This document shows, piece by piece, positions 53,605 through 64,000 of a stretch of DNA of 64,000 nt (its first letter is position 1; each line of letters begins with the position of its first letter). Location: NCBI GenBank assembly GCA_014529385.2, contig CM043968.1, positions 2,603,501-2,667,500 on the forward strand, written 5' to 3'. This stretch comes from Adiantum capillus-veneris. Taxonomy: Eukaryota > Streptophyta > Polypodiopsida > Polypodiales > Pteridaceae. The notes below the pieces were generated by a model. It was not told the origin of the DNA, ran no database searches, and saw only the letters and a program-made list of their open reading frames with translations. Made by a program: the position numbers and the translations under genes.

Positions 53605-53782
53605 CAACAAAGTTGGACCATAATAGAATGTGACAACCCAGTCACACCTAGGTACCAACCATGAGACATTCTCAAGAACGTAGCATACTTTGCAACAAAA
53701 GTTGGACCATAACAAAATGTGACAACCTAGTCACACCTAGGTACCATCCATGAGACCTTATCATGAACATAGCATACTTTGC
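53605..53782 (+). repeat. Tandem 88-base duplication
   Basis: Two copies containing GTTGGACCATAA, TCACACCTAGGTACC and AGCATACTTTGC, inside element D. Confidence 0.85.
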
Positions 53783-56700
53783 TATATAGAGAAACGACCC
53801 TCCGTTAAGGTGGTTTCACAGCACTTGTAATAGCAACAAGTGGTCTAACGAATGGATACTGTGTGCTTCAAATGGTCTAACGAATGGATGCGACCAGCAC
53901 CTAGGGACTTTGTCGTGACACATCATTAGGAATTGGGCGCGGTGTCAGTCCCAGAGACTCATATTCTCCACATGTGGAATATGTCTCAAATAAAGATATC
54001 AAGAAAAGTGATATCCATCAAGTACGAGCTTGTACTTGTGTGTGGAGGTAACTACAGACACTCTACGATGCGAGTGAGAGGGACCCTCATTATCATGCTC
54101 CACACTGGCTAAACTAAACTCCTTGAGTTCCTAGACCATGTTGTTTCCCATGTGACAACATGTGCCACAACGAACCCGACAAGTGGGCTCATAACAGCAT
54201 AATGTGTATTGGACACTACGACCCAAAATACTTTGTTTCAGAGCCATGCCCTTCGCAATCCAAACCCTTTGGTTAGAATCTACATAGTCAAATCCCTTGG
54301 TAAGACCCTTTGTAGAAACTACTCAACTAGCAGGTAATGGTAACCAACATAGTCAACCGTGTATAGAATGATTGGAGTCAACTTGAAAAGTTGAATTTGT
54401 CCACTAGTGCGTGGTAGATTGCAGACCACTTTCCTTGAAAGTATACTGGGAATAGATCAAACTGTGATCCTCAATGCCGATGGGATGATTTAGTAAACAC
54501 CCGTTGGATCTTACCCCAAAACTGTACTTCCATAGGCACTCGTAGTGCTATAGAGAGAGCAACAGATCCACACAAGAGAAATGCCCAACTCTTATGGACA
54601 GCCATGCTGTTTGAAATTCTTGCTGCATCTATATGCCGTGTTATAGATCAGCCTATGCGAGTGTAAGTTCATTCAAAACTCAGCTTAATGGTCACACCAA
54701 AACATGTAGTGCTTACGAAATACCCATATGTAATGGCAAGAATTTTGCTTGTCCATTAACGTCGATGGGGAGTCCACTGGGTAGATCTATTCAAGCTGGA
54801 GAACAATCACCCAAGAAATGCCATCATTTGGGTCTTATCCTAGGTCTGATGACTATGGCTCTTAGCCTGTGTGGCTCATAGCGTTTATCAATCGAGAAAC
54901 CGATGAAGACTAATTGGAGTGGCGTCTGAGCCACTTACTAGCTAAGAGTTAGCGCACCTTGGCTCAAGCTGACTCACGAGCAAAACATGTATCAAAATAT
55001 TCTTAAAAAGTTTACATTATTCTTCGAGAGAAAGAAGAAAGAGAGAAAAGAAGAGCATGCTGAGCTGAGGAACTTTCCTTAAACGACTATGACGTGCATA
55101 GTTTATTGCCATGCTCTTGTGCATCTTATGCCTAATGTGCAGCTTATCTTATAAGCATGCAACACTTTTCTTCTATGACTCTCTCATCGAGGGAGGTAAC
55201 AGAAAAACACAAACAAGGCACAGACTGACCCACCTACCATGTATGTGCTTCTGACGACACCAGTGTGACTTAATGATAGCACTTTGCCTTTGAATTAAGT
55301 CTAGTTTAGGTTCTTTTTAGTGTTGTTGTGTGTTGATAGCAACCCAAAAATCATGTTAAACAATCCAGAACTCATCTTGTCCTTGACAAAGTGTCTGGTG
55401 TTATAGCGAAAGTGTGTTGCATAAGGCGGTAGAATGAATCCACCTAGCTAGCATGCCATGCATATATAATCGTAAGCCCTTGGCAAAAGTGATGGCCTCA
55501 AACATGAGAGCCAAAACCATAAGTGCCTTGCACAGTCTAAATTGGTAGGGACTTTGTGAGGTGATATTCCCTATTTTGTCAGTTTTTTCAAACTTGTGTG
55601 CCACGGATCTAAATGTAGGTATCACACTCTGTGAGGACATACTTTGTCGGGTTAATTCACACAAAACAAACAACATGAAAAATATGCAAGCCTTGCATAA
55701 ACTGGATCTTTCTTGATGCCTCCTCGGCCATCTCAGGCAATCTTCATCCTGTTTCTTGCTTGATGCCTTGTCGGCCATCTCAGGAAACCGTTATCCTATC
55801 ACTTACACCTTTTTGTAAAGAGAGAGACGTGAATACATACATGCCACCTTTATGCATGTTCATCTATAAATATCGTGTTTGTCGAACCGTGATGGTGCCG
55901 TGTACAAATCAAGAAACACCAACCGATCATGAAGCTCTAGGTTTGAGTCTTACACGCCACCAACATGCCCTGCATGTGATGCGTGTATAGATGTCAAATC
56001 ATGCTTGACAAGTGGCTTGCTATCTGCATAGACCATATCTTGTCAACCGGAGAGCATGCACATACATAAGCATGCCGTACATATCACCAGTGACAATTGA
56101 CGATCTCGTCAAACCATGCATACAAGCATGTAGACGAAACAAATTACACGTAGGCTCATAGCCTTCTTCCCCTTGGGAACCCTTTGCATTTGCATTGCAG
56201 ACCTTTGCATGCAAGTTGCAAATCTTTTCGTGCATGCATCGTATCTTGCATACGCCGTACAAGCGTCGCAATCCGTATACATGCCATCATTCAAATTGAT
56301 ACTTTTAACAAAATCACAACTTGAAAACTTGAAATCATACCAGAGTGCATAAAAGGGCACAAACTCGGACTCCAATACCCCTTGTCCTTCAACACTTGAG
56401 CTCGAAGGCGATGTCCTTAAACTTGTTGCATGCAATAGTTGCAATGCCTTGGTGCTTGAATACTTTGTAAACTAAAGGAGCCGCCTTTGTAGGATCGGAC
56501 CGGTTAAATATATGGCTTCACCTTTAAGCTTACTTCCAAAAATTGGGAGAAATCATGCAAGAGAAAACTTCTTGTAAAATAACTTTGAGCTTTTGTTTGA
56601 CAAGGTTTTGCAAAATCTTGATGTTAAACTTGCTTGCAGCTTGTAGTCAACATATCAAGAAGGGCTTAAGGAGCTTTGGGTGCAATTAGGGCCCAAAGTG

Positions 56701-57138
56701 TATGGCAATGTGAAATGTAAAGAAAAAACAGGTTGGGAGGAAGAAGATGGCAAGCTCGTAACTCAAGCTAGAGAAGGATTTGAGAGCAGCTACATAGTCG
56801 AAAAATTGTCAACAACCCATGGCACTCCTTCCAAGTCCAACAAGGAAGCATTCCATGCTGGTCGAGAATCCGGGTGTGTGTGTGTGTAAGTGGCTCTGCA
56901 CACGCGGAATAGCCCGACCCCTAGCTTTCCATGAAAGCTCGCTTGAGAGGACAGCTTTCCACCTAAGACATGCACGATCTCTTTCCTTGCACTCCCTCAT
57001 GAAAGGAAAGCAACCTCTTCCTTTGACTTGTTCGATTTTGCTTTACATGCAACGACTCATGCAGAAAGTTACAGCTATCTTTAGCTCCCTTTCTCTCCCT
57101 CGTTCCCTCCTGCATGCACACGAAGCTTTCAATGAGAG

Positions 57139-57339
57139 CTATAACCTTGTATGCACACGAAGCTTTCCATGAGATCTTGGCTCCTTCTTCATCCTTTCGA
57201 AGAGCTCGTCTTGCATGCATGACCTTTCATGCATGAGAAAAAGAGAGAGAGAAGACCTTGGAGCCTTGCTCCTTGCGTCAGCGGAAGAGATAAGAAACCC
57301 TGTGGGTGCCTTGCACATGAAGAGGGAGGAGGAAGCCAT
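57139..57339 (-). pseudogene. Short leader ORF of element D
   Basis: 66 residues from the first good ATG (57339) after the primer-binding site: MASSSLFMCKAPTGFLISSA, then basic residues. No domain recognised. Listed only for its position; it may be noise. Confidence 0.2.
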
Positions 57340-57370
57340 GCTCCACCTCCATAGACATGAACTCCCCTAA

Positions 57371-57382
57371 GCTCTGATACCA
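57371..57382 (-). other. Primer-binding site of element D
   Basis: Minus strand TGGTATCAGAGC, a perfect match to the plant initiator tRNA-Met site, one base from the LTR. Confidence 0.9.
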
Positions 57383-57383
57383 A

Positions 57384-57498
57384 TGTAAGATGCAAGGGAC
57401 CGGACCATACAACTCTCCACCCAACCGTACCATAGGCCCTTTCTGCTAATTATAGGGATCCCCTTGACAGCATGTCCGTCCTGGCCCTTGGCCTGACA
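57384..57498 (-). repeat. 5' LTR of element D (115 bp)
   Basis: Pairs with 52333-52465; element strand TGTCAGGCC to CTTACA. Confidence 0.85.
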
Positions 57499-58037
57499 TT
57501 GTGAAATCTTATGTGGTATGTTTCAACTGAAGCATCATTTCAACATGGATGAACGGTCGGCCTACATTGCTCAGTTTACATCAAGGGCACTGCTGAGTGC
57601 ATGTCTAGACGTCGGGTGTGTAGTGGTTTTCAATAAATTTTGGCTAGGATTATCTTGCCCTCACTCGCTTGGTATGGGGAGGTCTAGTGCAAGGGGATGT
57701 GGCAGTCCTTAACACTCGCTAGCATGGTGCGACAAAGAAGTGTGGCACCTAGATTCGTCGATCGATCGTGATTCATACACCAGCGGATAGCTTGAGTCCT
57801 TTCAAAGTTCAAGCCCATGGAGGGAGGCGCAAGCAGCCGTTTGAGCATGGCGCCAACCAAGGGTGAGTAACTTGCTCCCATGGAAGTGGGTTTCCATCTA
57901 TCCGTAGTATGAAACGGTGGATGGATGGACCGTTGACCCAACATTGGGTCCGGTGCTCACATTCCATAGCACTTCATTTTCATAGTTAGTTTTTTTTATT
58001 AAATTCTAGTGATGCTAGTGTCTCATACAAGGGTGTC

Positions 58038-58081
<44 letters not shown>

Positions 58082-58297
58082 TGTTATTGTGCATCTCTTG
58101 TCTCAAACATTCAAGAGTAGTACTAGACGGCAGACGCTCCTGGGTGCAATCTAGTTCATGGCTACAACACTAGCCATGTTGTGTTGGGTACCAAGAATCG
58201 CCTCCCTAGGTTTATGCGCACTTTTGATCACTATAAAATGTTACTATTATGAAAATTTGTATTTATAGAATTGACCCCTCGGGAGGGATCTCTCAGC
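57499..58297. other. Unassigned flank with (GT)n
   Basis: Contains a GT run at 58041-58084. No supported frame. Its right end may be an LTR because a primer-binding-like site follows. Confidence 0.35.
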
Positions 58298-58309
58298 GGG
58301 TATCAGAGC
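58298..58309 (+). other. Primer-binding-like site
   Basis: GGGTATCAGAGC followed by ATGAGATTT, the common plant LTR-element layout. No matching LTR pair was found, so the element is undefined. Confidence 0.45.
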
Positions 58310-58628
58310 ATGAGATTTAAATGGGTGACCTTATGATGTGATAGTAGCGCAAGGATAGGAATGCATCTGTCCATGCACTCATGAATGTTTTCTTCCTAAA
58401 GAATGTTGTTTTCAAAGAGAATGTTGTCTTCCAAATGACTGTTTTCTTTCAAAACAATGTTGTTTTTGTGAAAGAATGTCTTCCTTATTGATTATGTTTT
58501 TAGGGAAAGGATTTGTATTCATTTAAAGGGAACATTGTGAAAGACTCGGAATGGAAAGTGTCTGAATTTTCAGTGACCTTATGGCTCCTAGAGTCACATC
58601 TAAATGATTCACTTGTGGATGAGAGGCT

Positions 58629-58994
58629 ATGGAGGTTGTCATGAACCATATGATGGTGACACTGCCTCGAGAAGAAGAACTAAGGAATTTTGTGATAGGA
58701 TTAGTGAGGCTATCTTTCCAAGACCGCTCATCGTTAGTTCAACGTTGGCAAATAACGAACTATACGGAATTCACCAAAGAATGGGTGGACAATTATCAAT
58801 GTTTAGTCCATATTAAGGATTGTGCGAATAGTTGGTTTCCAAGCCTTAGGTTTTTTCAAATTAGAGTCACGCTAGGACTCCATGATTTCTATTTTCTAGA
58901 CTCTTATTTTGGGCTTTGTCCAACTTTAGTTAAACATCATTGCATCCATTGTAGGCAACCATCAAATGGAAAATTTGTGTTGCCCTGTTCTTAA
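58629..58994 (+). CDS. Unknown open frame, 121 residues
   Basis: Reads MEVVMNHMMVTLPREEELRN, LVRLSFQDRSSLVQRW and EFTKEWVDNYQCLVHIKDC, ending with a Cys/His pair (HHCIHC). It has coding-like composition and lies between the primer-binding-like site and the NTPase copy. It may be an upstream exon of that gene or a retroelement piece. I do not recognise it. Confidence 0.25.
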   Translation: MEVVMNHMMVTLPREEELRNFVIGLVRLSFQDRSSLVQRWQITNYTEFTKEWVDNYQCLVHIKDCANSWFPSLRFFQIRVTLGLHDFYFLDSYFGLCPTLVKHHCIHCRQPSNGKFVLPCS

Positions 58995-59067
58995 CGTTCC
59001 TAAAGTGGTACGAGATTTTTTGTGTAGAAGAACATTATCTTAGTTTTGTTCGTTTCTCTTTCCAGCT

Positions 59068-59340
59068 ATGGAGCACCTTGAATACCTCATTGAGCACGAC
59101 TTTGAGGCTGCCACGAGCATATTCCATGAATATGTGTCTGGGGGAGTCAAGGTTACATGTGACTTCCCTACAAAGACGGTTATTGATATTGTTGCTCCTA
59201 AATTGTATCTTGCTTGAGAGAGTTATTGGTTGGAACAACCAGAGTTTCGTGGAACGTCCGCACACAAGTTCACACCCGACCCTCTTCAATAGTGGCTACA
59301 AGAGCAAATTGCGAGTAGGGGTATTGCCATAAAACAATGA
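59068..59340 (+). pseudogene. Possible N-terminal exon upstream of the NTPase copy
   Basis: Preceded by a good splice acceptor (CTCTTTCCAG). The frame from ATG 59068 reads MEHLEYLIEHDFEAATSIFH, VKVTCDFPTKTVIDIVAPKL, a stop (59215-59217), SYWLEQPEFRGTSAHKF, a second stop (59290-59292), WLQEQIASRG, ending at 59340. The even composition across 90 codons with only two stops argues for a real, decayed exon. Function unknown. Confidence 0.4.
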
Positions 59341-60135
59341 ATACTATACATGGATGTTATTGCATTGTTGAGTTCTCCTTCAATAGAGATAGTGAAGGCA
59401 AAGAAGTGCCTTATGTTGAACTAAAAATTTGGGTTTTGTAAGTTGGTAATATTTAATGTATGGGAGATAGGGGGTATACCTGGAGACCTTGTTCACACCG
59501 GGAATTCTTCGATACTTTTAACTATATCATGAGACATAACCCACAGATCTTTAACTCCAAGCATCAACCAAGAAATTAGTTGGATGATGGAAGAGTTTAT
59601 GATACATGGGGATAATTGGGAAACACACCTTTCCATGATGAGACAAACCCCGAAGTGTTAGGGTCTTGAAGAACTTGTATCCTATGAAGTATGCACAGGG
59701 GGAGATCGAGTACTCTTGGGATGATGGGGATAGGAAAATTTGACAGCCAAGAAATTTTTTCAAGCTACTACCCTAGCTCGACACAGGGTGTCAAAGCATT
59801 CACAAATTGTAAGAGATGGAAGATGTATATGACAAGCATATGCATCCCGAGTTGGATAGTGTACAAGTAGAATGTAATTTTGTAACAGTGTTAGTATATG
59901 ACTTTGATACTTACAAGGATGGAAAAAATCATTTTTGGGATGTATGGTTGATTGTATGACACATTTATGATGTACTAGTATGTGTATTCTCATTCTTGCA
60001 ATAATTGGAAGGTCTTTTTCCTTACTTATGATGGTAATCTAAGTTGGTTGGTGCGTGAAAATGAATGTGTTGTGCTACTTAACTTAAGTATTAGAGTACA
60101 ATAATGCAAAGTCTATTACTCAAACAAGCAATTTT

Positions 60136-61187
60136 TATTCTATATATGTCGTTCTCGGTGCAAGTGGTGTCAAAAAGACCATGGACAATGTGGGAACTGC
60201 AAAGGAATTGCATTATCCTCACTAGTAAGGGGGAATCGACCATGGGAAGCTATTCCGGGTCAAAAGATCTCTTCGCAACAGCACAACACATGTTGAAATT
60301 GTTCATTGCCATGTGACCAATTGATAGAATAGCACTATCTTGTTGTATCAGAGTGTTATTGTTTGCATGGCTTTTTATTTGCGCAAAGTGCAAGAAAGGA
60401 AGACCTGAAATCACCAACTACGATTGGATGTGTCTCCAGTTCAAATTTAGAGGCTTGATGTCCCAGACATCTTTGAGGAGTTCATTGTTTCCCTCATGAA
60501 TGCATTTATTTAACAAGGTGATGACACGCATTGGGTTGAGGTGTCTGATTTGTTTTGGCACATGATTGCTCAATTGCAAGAAGAAATGGTGTGCAATGGT
60601 TTCATTGTTGTAGATGAATGCCAAGATATAAATCGTTATCTAAGCAATAGGTTTGCATCAGTTTCATTGGGAGATCGATAGAGATCGATGTTGAATCTAG
60701 TGTTAGTACAATTATCAAAATGTCAAAGGACTTCTGCAATTGTTGTCTCTAGTACAGAGCCAGTCTTCTTCAAGTCAAATCAGTCTTGCAATCTGGATCA
60801 ATAAAACAACACTTGCAGTACTCAAAAGTTTTGGATTTCAAAGGATTTGAGGAAGAGAGAGAAATGGTACTTTATATAATAGGTTTCTCGATACGGTTTA
60901 TTTGCACATAAAAATGATTTTTTGTATCTACAAGGGAAGATACAGGTTCTTTGTAACTACGTTAGAGAAATACACGACTAGAGAATATGATGGTGGTATC
61001 GGGTTTTTTCTCAACTTTGGACCTGCCTTATCTAATTCAAGTGGTATGGACTTGTAATTGTTTAGATTTTTCTTAGACGATGTCATCAAATTGTTTGATA
61101 GAAAGGATACAAAGCATGTTTTTTTTGTGGTTGACTTGGTGTTGGGTTTTTACTTTGGAGGCATCTCCACTGTGAAAATTGGTGTGG
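60136..61187 (+). pseudogene. P-loop NTPase gene, decayed copy 1
   Basis: Walker A reads LGASGVKKT at 60154-60180, with Gly-Lys changed to Lys-Lys; copy 2 has GASGVGKT. A frameshift follows. Walker B is clear at 60601-60624: FIVVDECQ, then DINRYLSNRFASVS. A further segment, AIVVSSTEPVFFKSN, could be a sensor-type strand. The C-terminal part (about 60920-61187) reads YKGRYRFFVTTLEKYTTREY, FDRKDTKHVFFVVDLVLGFY and FGGIS. Stops and shifts interrupt it. The architecture (P-loop NTPase followed by a GRYRF-type segment) recalls the Crinkler/RHS-like NTPase class, but that is from memory and unconfirmed; a resistance-type or transposon NTPase is also possible. Confidence 0.55.
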
Positions 61188-61485
61188 AGATGCCTCCAAA
61201 GTAAAAATCCAACACCAGGTTAACCACAAAAGCAACCTGCTTGGGATCCTTCTTATCAAACAGTTTGACAACATCCTCCCTGGCGGATCTAAACAATTGC
61301 AAGTCCACACCACTTGAATTAGATAAGGTAGTTGTAAAGTTGAGAAAAAACTCGGTACCACCACCACATTCTCCAGCTGTGTATCTCTCTAACGTAGTTA
61401 CAAAGAACCTGTATCTTTCCTTGTAGATACAAAAAGTCACTTTTATGTCCAAATGATCCATATCGACAAACCTATTAGCTCTAAC
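60870..61485. repeat. Large inverted repeat (palindrome)
   Basis: 60870-61187 and 61188-61485 are reverse complements with moderate divergence, with almost no spacer (centre near 61187, between GGCATCTCCAC and GTGGAGATGCC). A second pair, 60136-60250 and 61480-61595, extends the symmetry after a gap. Confidence 0.85.
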
Positions 61486-62230
61486 CAGTGAGTATAATGC
61501 AATTCCTTTGCAATCTCCATTCCACAATTGTCCGGGTTTTTCCGACACCACTTGCACCGACAACAACAACCAAGTGCATCAAACAGTTGCCTTGAGGAAA
61601 AATCTACCTTACATGACGCTCCGTGGTGGTAGAGCGAGAATCCTGTGCGGTCCATAGTATTAACATCAAGGGAGAACCAAATGTACATACCTTTCTGTAT
61701 TTTGGGGTTGTAAAAGTGTTGCCAAGCTCCATAACGGGACACACTATCCAAAAAAGTGTGTGCAGAGCCCTACACACAATGGCACATATGCATGGCAAGG
61801 TCCTTGCCTGATTTTGATTCAAAAGAATAGTGCATGAAGGAAGGTTTTGCAACATTCGCTAGCTCAAGCTCCAAATATGCCTCAATGACTTGCAACAACG
61901 GTGGATCATGGAGGAGTTTGAGGGAGGAGATTGTCTTCCATGTAGCTTCATTGGGGTTATTCACAAGAGCCTCACTAGCTGGACCATCTCCTCCTTGTCT
62001 TGCGCAAAGAATCAAACCTCGAACAACACAGGTCGATAAAACCAAAGGAATTAGGTATTTTATCGATGCAATGGAAAGCACTCAACTTCCTCCTGCATAG
62101 GAAAAAAATTGCATGTGAGCGTTGCAAGTGCATGCGATCTGGAAAGCCAAACCTCTCGCTTGCATTGTGCAAACGCCCAAAAGACGAAATGAGCGCCCGC
62201 CCCTTCTATTGTGTGAAGGATTTTGAAATC
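61150..62230 (-). pseudogene. P-loop NTPase gene, decayed copy 2 (inverted)
   Basis: Minus strand. An N-terminal region at about 62080-61770 reads LSTCVVRGLILCARQGGDGP, SEALVNNPNEATWKTISSLK and LLQVIEAYLELELANVAKPS. 61751-61600 reads SRYGAWQHFYNPKIQKGMYI. Walker A is intact at 61558-61535: VVVVGASGVGKTRTIVEW. Then about 620 bases holding Walker B in copy 1 are missing, and the C-terminal part (61450-61150) follows: KERYRFFVTTLERYTAGECG, LFDKKDPKQVAFVVNLVLDF, GISTPIFTVEMPPK. A possible acceptor (TTTCCTATGCAG) lies near 62100. Loss of Walker B means no ATPase. Confidence 0.55.
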
Positions 62231-62279
62231 CTAAACTTGGGCCTCGCCTCGTGAGAAGAGAAACGGTTTTTTATTTAAT

Positions 62280-63430
62280 AAGAATAGATTTGTTATATTA
62301 ATTGTATCAAAGATAGATACCACCCAAAGGCATCCACATACTTATACAGGCCACTTGCTCAAAATATACAAAACAAAACAAATAATAATTATTTTTTTAA
62401 AAAAAGACATGAAGTGATTGTTGCCTTGTGAGTTCCTGGAAGGATTTGTGGGGATTGTTACCATGAAGCCGACACCTTGAATTTGTTGGAGTAGAACCAA
62501 TGCTTGAAAAATACCACATGTCTAAAGGGGCTATATCGCCATGACTTGTGTTGGTAGGACCTTTGGCTACAACGGGCCGATGCTCATACTTTCATGCGAT
62601 ATACATTCCGGTCATGTGTATGCTAAACAATTGAAATACATATATATAATAATAATAATATAAACAATAACAATATAATAAGGGAAAGTAGAGATAAATG
62701 GTTCCAAAGAGAATTACTTAGTTTTAGAGTTGAATGTGACTAAGCGGTGACCCAACCATTCACAAGTACCCGAGATTGAGGCCATAACCTAAACCACTCT
62801 TAAGAACATAGAACTTGCATAGAAATATATAATATATATGAAGTAGCTTAAATTTTACAAGAAAGGAGAGACCCTCCATGTGTCACATTCTGCCTCATTT
62901 CAAAGAGAACTTTTAAGAAACATTTAATTAAAAATTTATATATACTATATACGAAGTAGCTTAAAATTTTCAAGGAAGGAGAGGGCCTTCACGTATCACT
63001 CCTTGGTTCACTTCAAAAAAAACCTTACAAAACATTTAATCTGAAATGCAAAAGTGAAGGGTAAGATTGTAAGAAATGACAGCATTTGCAGAATTTAAGA
63101 AATGAAAGGCCTTTTCAAATATAAAGTCAAAAGACTTTCTATTCTAAATAGAATAAATGTTCCGGTTTGATTACACATAACAAACAAGTGAAGAGTCATG
63201 ATGGCTTTCTAAAACAATGAGAAAGTGATAAAATCGTTAGGTTGAGTTTAATTAGAATAATATAAGGTGCAACATTGTTTGGGAATGTCTGTTTTAATAA
63301 ACGACCAAGTTTCCTCCTCGTAAAGAAGCAAATCGGAAATCCTAGCATAAATTTAAAATTTTGCAAGACTTTTGAACTAAGTTCTCACATATTTTACCGG
63401 GTTTTCTTCCCTTTACCATGGTTTGCTCAT
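62280..63430. other. AT-rich intergenic DNA
   Basis: No frame of note. It contains ATA/AAT-rich stretches near 62640-62680 and the duplication at 62835-63050. Confidence 0.5.
62835..63050 (+). repeat. Tandem duplication of about 110 bases
   Basis: Two copies sharing GAAGTAGCTTAAA, AGGAGAG, TTCA(C/T), CACTTCAAA-type blocks and AAACATTTAAT; diverged about 20-25% by eye. Confidence 0.7.
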
Positions 63431-63438
63431 TAATACAG

Positions 63439-63439
<1 letters not shown>

Positions 63440-63474
<35 letters not shown>

Positions 63475-63504
63475 GCGTGTGCGTGTGCGCGTGTGCGCGT
63501 GTGC
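63440..63504 (+). repeat. (GT)n/(GTGTGC)n microsatellite
   Basis: GT run grading into GTGTGC and GTGCGC repeats. Possible Z-DNA-prone alternating purine-pyrimidine tract. Confidence 0.95.
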
Positions 63505-63934
63505 AATTTACTAGAATTATGCAAGGTGAAGCTTCACTTTAGCAGTAGAATGCAAGAGAAGTAGTGTTCTGAAAAATTAGGCCTTAGCTTAGCTTTGGTG
63601 AGTTGAAAAATCATAATAGCTAGTTGAAGGAAAGGGGAAACAAAGAAAATCAACTTTGAAAATTGAAGAGAGTAGTGAAAATTTTTACAAAATGCCGGCT
63701 ATTTTGGAAATATTCCTCTTTGAATCTGCTCTAAAGAAAATTTCGTATGTTTGTGAAATTGATTTTTTCCGAACACAGAAAAGAACTCGAGCCATGTGAG
63801 GATGTGAAATGAAAGATGAAATAAAAATATCCATTTAATATTTTAAAACCAAAATAACGTTTAATGCAAGTCTCAAATCGTTGCTAAAAACATTGAACAT
63901 ATGCCTAGCAGCCAAAAAGGGATAATTCGCCCAA

Positions 63935-64000
63935 GAAGCATAGCTCAATTGGTGAGACCTTTGCGATGATGTAACCCCAAGTTTGAGGTTTGAAACTCAC
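63935..64000 (+). ncRNA. tRNA-like sequence, possible SINE head
   Basis: TAGCTCAATTGG at 63941-63952 matches a Pol III A box (tRNA D arm). GGTTTGAAACTC at 63987-63998 matches a B box with C changed to T. The spacing is that of a tRNA. The cloverleaf is not clean and the window ends here, so a tRNA-derived SINE or tRNA pseudogene is likelier than a working tRNA. Confidence 0.45.

Larger units (their letters stand above)
52333..57498 (-). mobile_element. LTR element with very short LTRs and little coding capacity (element D)
   Basis: Direct repeats 52333-52465 and 57384-57498 start TGTCA and end CTTACA on the minus strand. A perfect plant primer-binding site adjoins the right copy inside, and a purine tract adjoins the left copy inside. 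The 4.9-kb interior shows no RT, integrase or zinc knuckle, only scattered short frames and tandem repeats. It is probably a non-autonomous derivative. No clean target duplication found. Confidence 0.7.

Noticed and set aside
57684-57944. Minus-strand 86-residue frame next to element D
   Set aside because: No homologous motif or context; likely chance.
61443-61751. Cys-rich CCCRCKWC motif resembling a zinc finger
   Set aside because: It is the out-of-frame reading of the Walker A segment (VVVVGASGVGKT) on the same strand.

Overview
The window reads as nuclear DNA of a land plant with a large, repeat-rich genome. Supporting signs are primer-binding sites matching plant initiator tRNA-Met next to several LTRs, Ty3 and Ty1/copia elements decayed by stops and frameshifts, long (CT)n/(GT)n tracts, possible short introns, and one compact secreted-protein gene with a TATA box and ACGT-type promoter elements. 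One Ty3 family (17604-23427) has an RT and chromodomain of the Tf1/Tcn1-like chromovirus type, which from memory occurs in fungi and in mosses, lycophytes and ferns rather than seed plants. My best inference is a seedless plant, possibly a fern; this is not proven. No rRNA, CRISPR array or bacterial-style operon is present.

Layout: 1-588 is a truncated minus-strand copy of an unassigned mobile-element protein. 685-8972 is Ty3 element 1 (+) with a rearranged 5' LTR. 9100-11218 (-) is a longer copy of the protein seen at 1-588. 11219-13189 has no gene. 13190-14070 holds the one convincing host gene: promoter, an 84-residue secreted Gly/His/Lys-rich protein, and a poly(A) signal. 14071-16540 is intergenic. 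16560-26040 is Ty3 element 3 (+), split in its gag by element 2 (-, 17604-23427), which has paired LTRs and a 5-bp target duplication. 26210-27545 is a Ty3 pol remnant (element 4).

27705-40140 is a tandem, LTR-sharing array of a minus-strand LTR element that shows no reverse transcriptase but carries an acidic protein. A 206-bp MITE sits in one repeat unit, and the unoccupied site is visible in the other. 39995-42650 has a gag-protease fragment (+) and a coiled-coil retroelement ORF (-). 42744-46047 is a copia element (-) without a visible RT. 47400-51480 is a patchwork of LTR and copia fragments. 52333-57498 is a poorly coding LTR element with very short LTRs. 58298-62270 contains two tail-to-tail, inverted, decayed copies of a P-loop NTPase gene meeting near 61187. 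62280-64000 is AT-rich intergenic DNA ending in a tRNA-like A-box/B-box pair.

Almost everything here is mobile DNA in successive layers. Apart from the small secreted protein, the cargo of most interest is the P-loop NTPase pair and the acidic protein of the LTR array.
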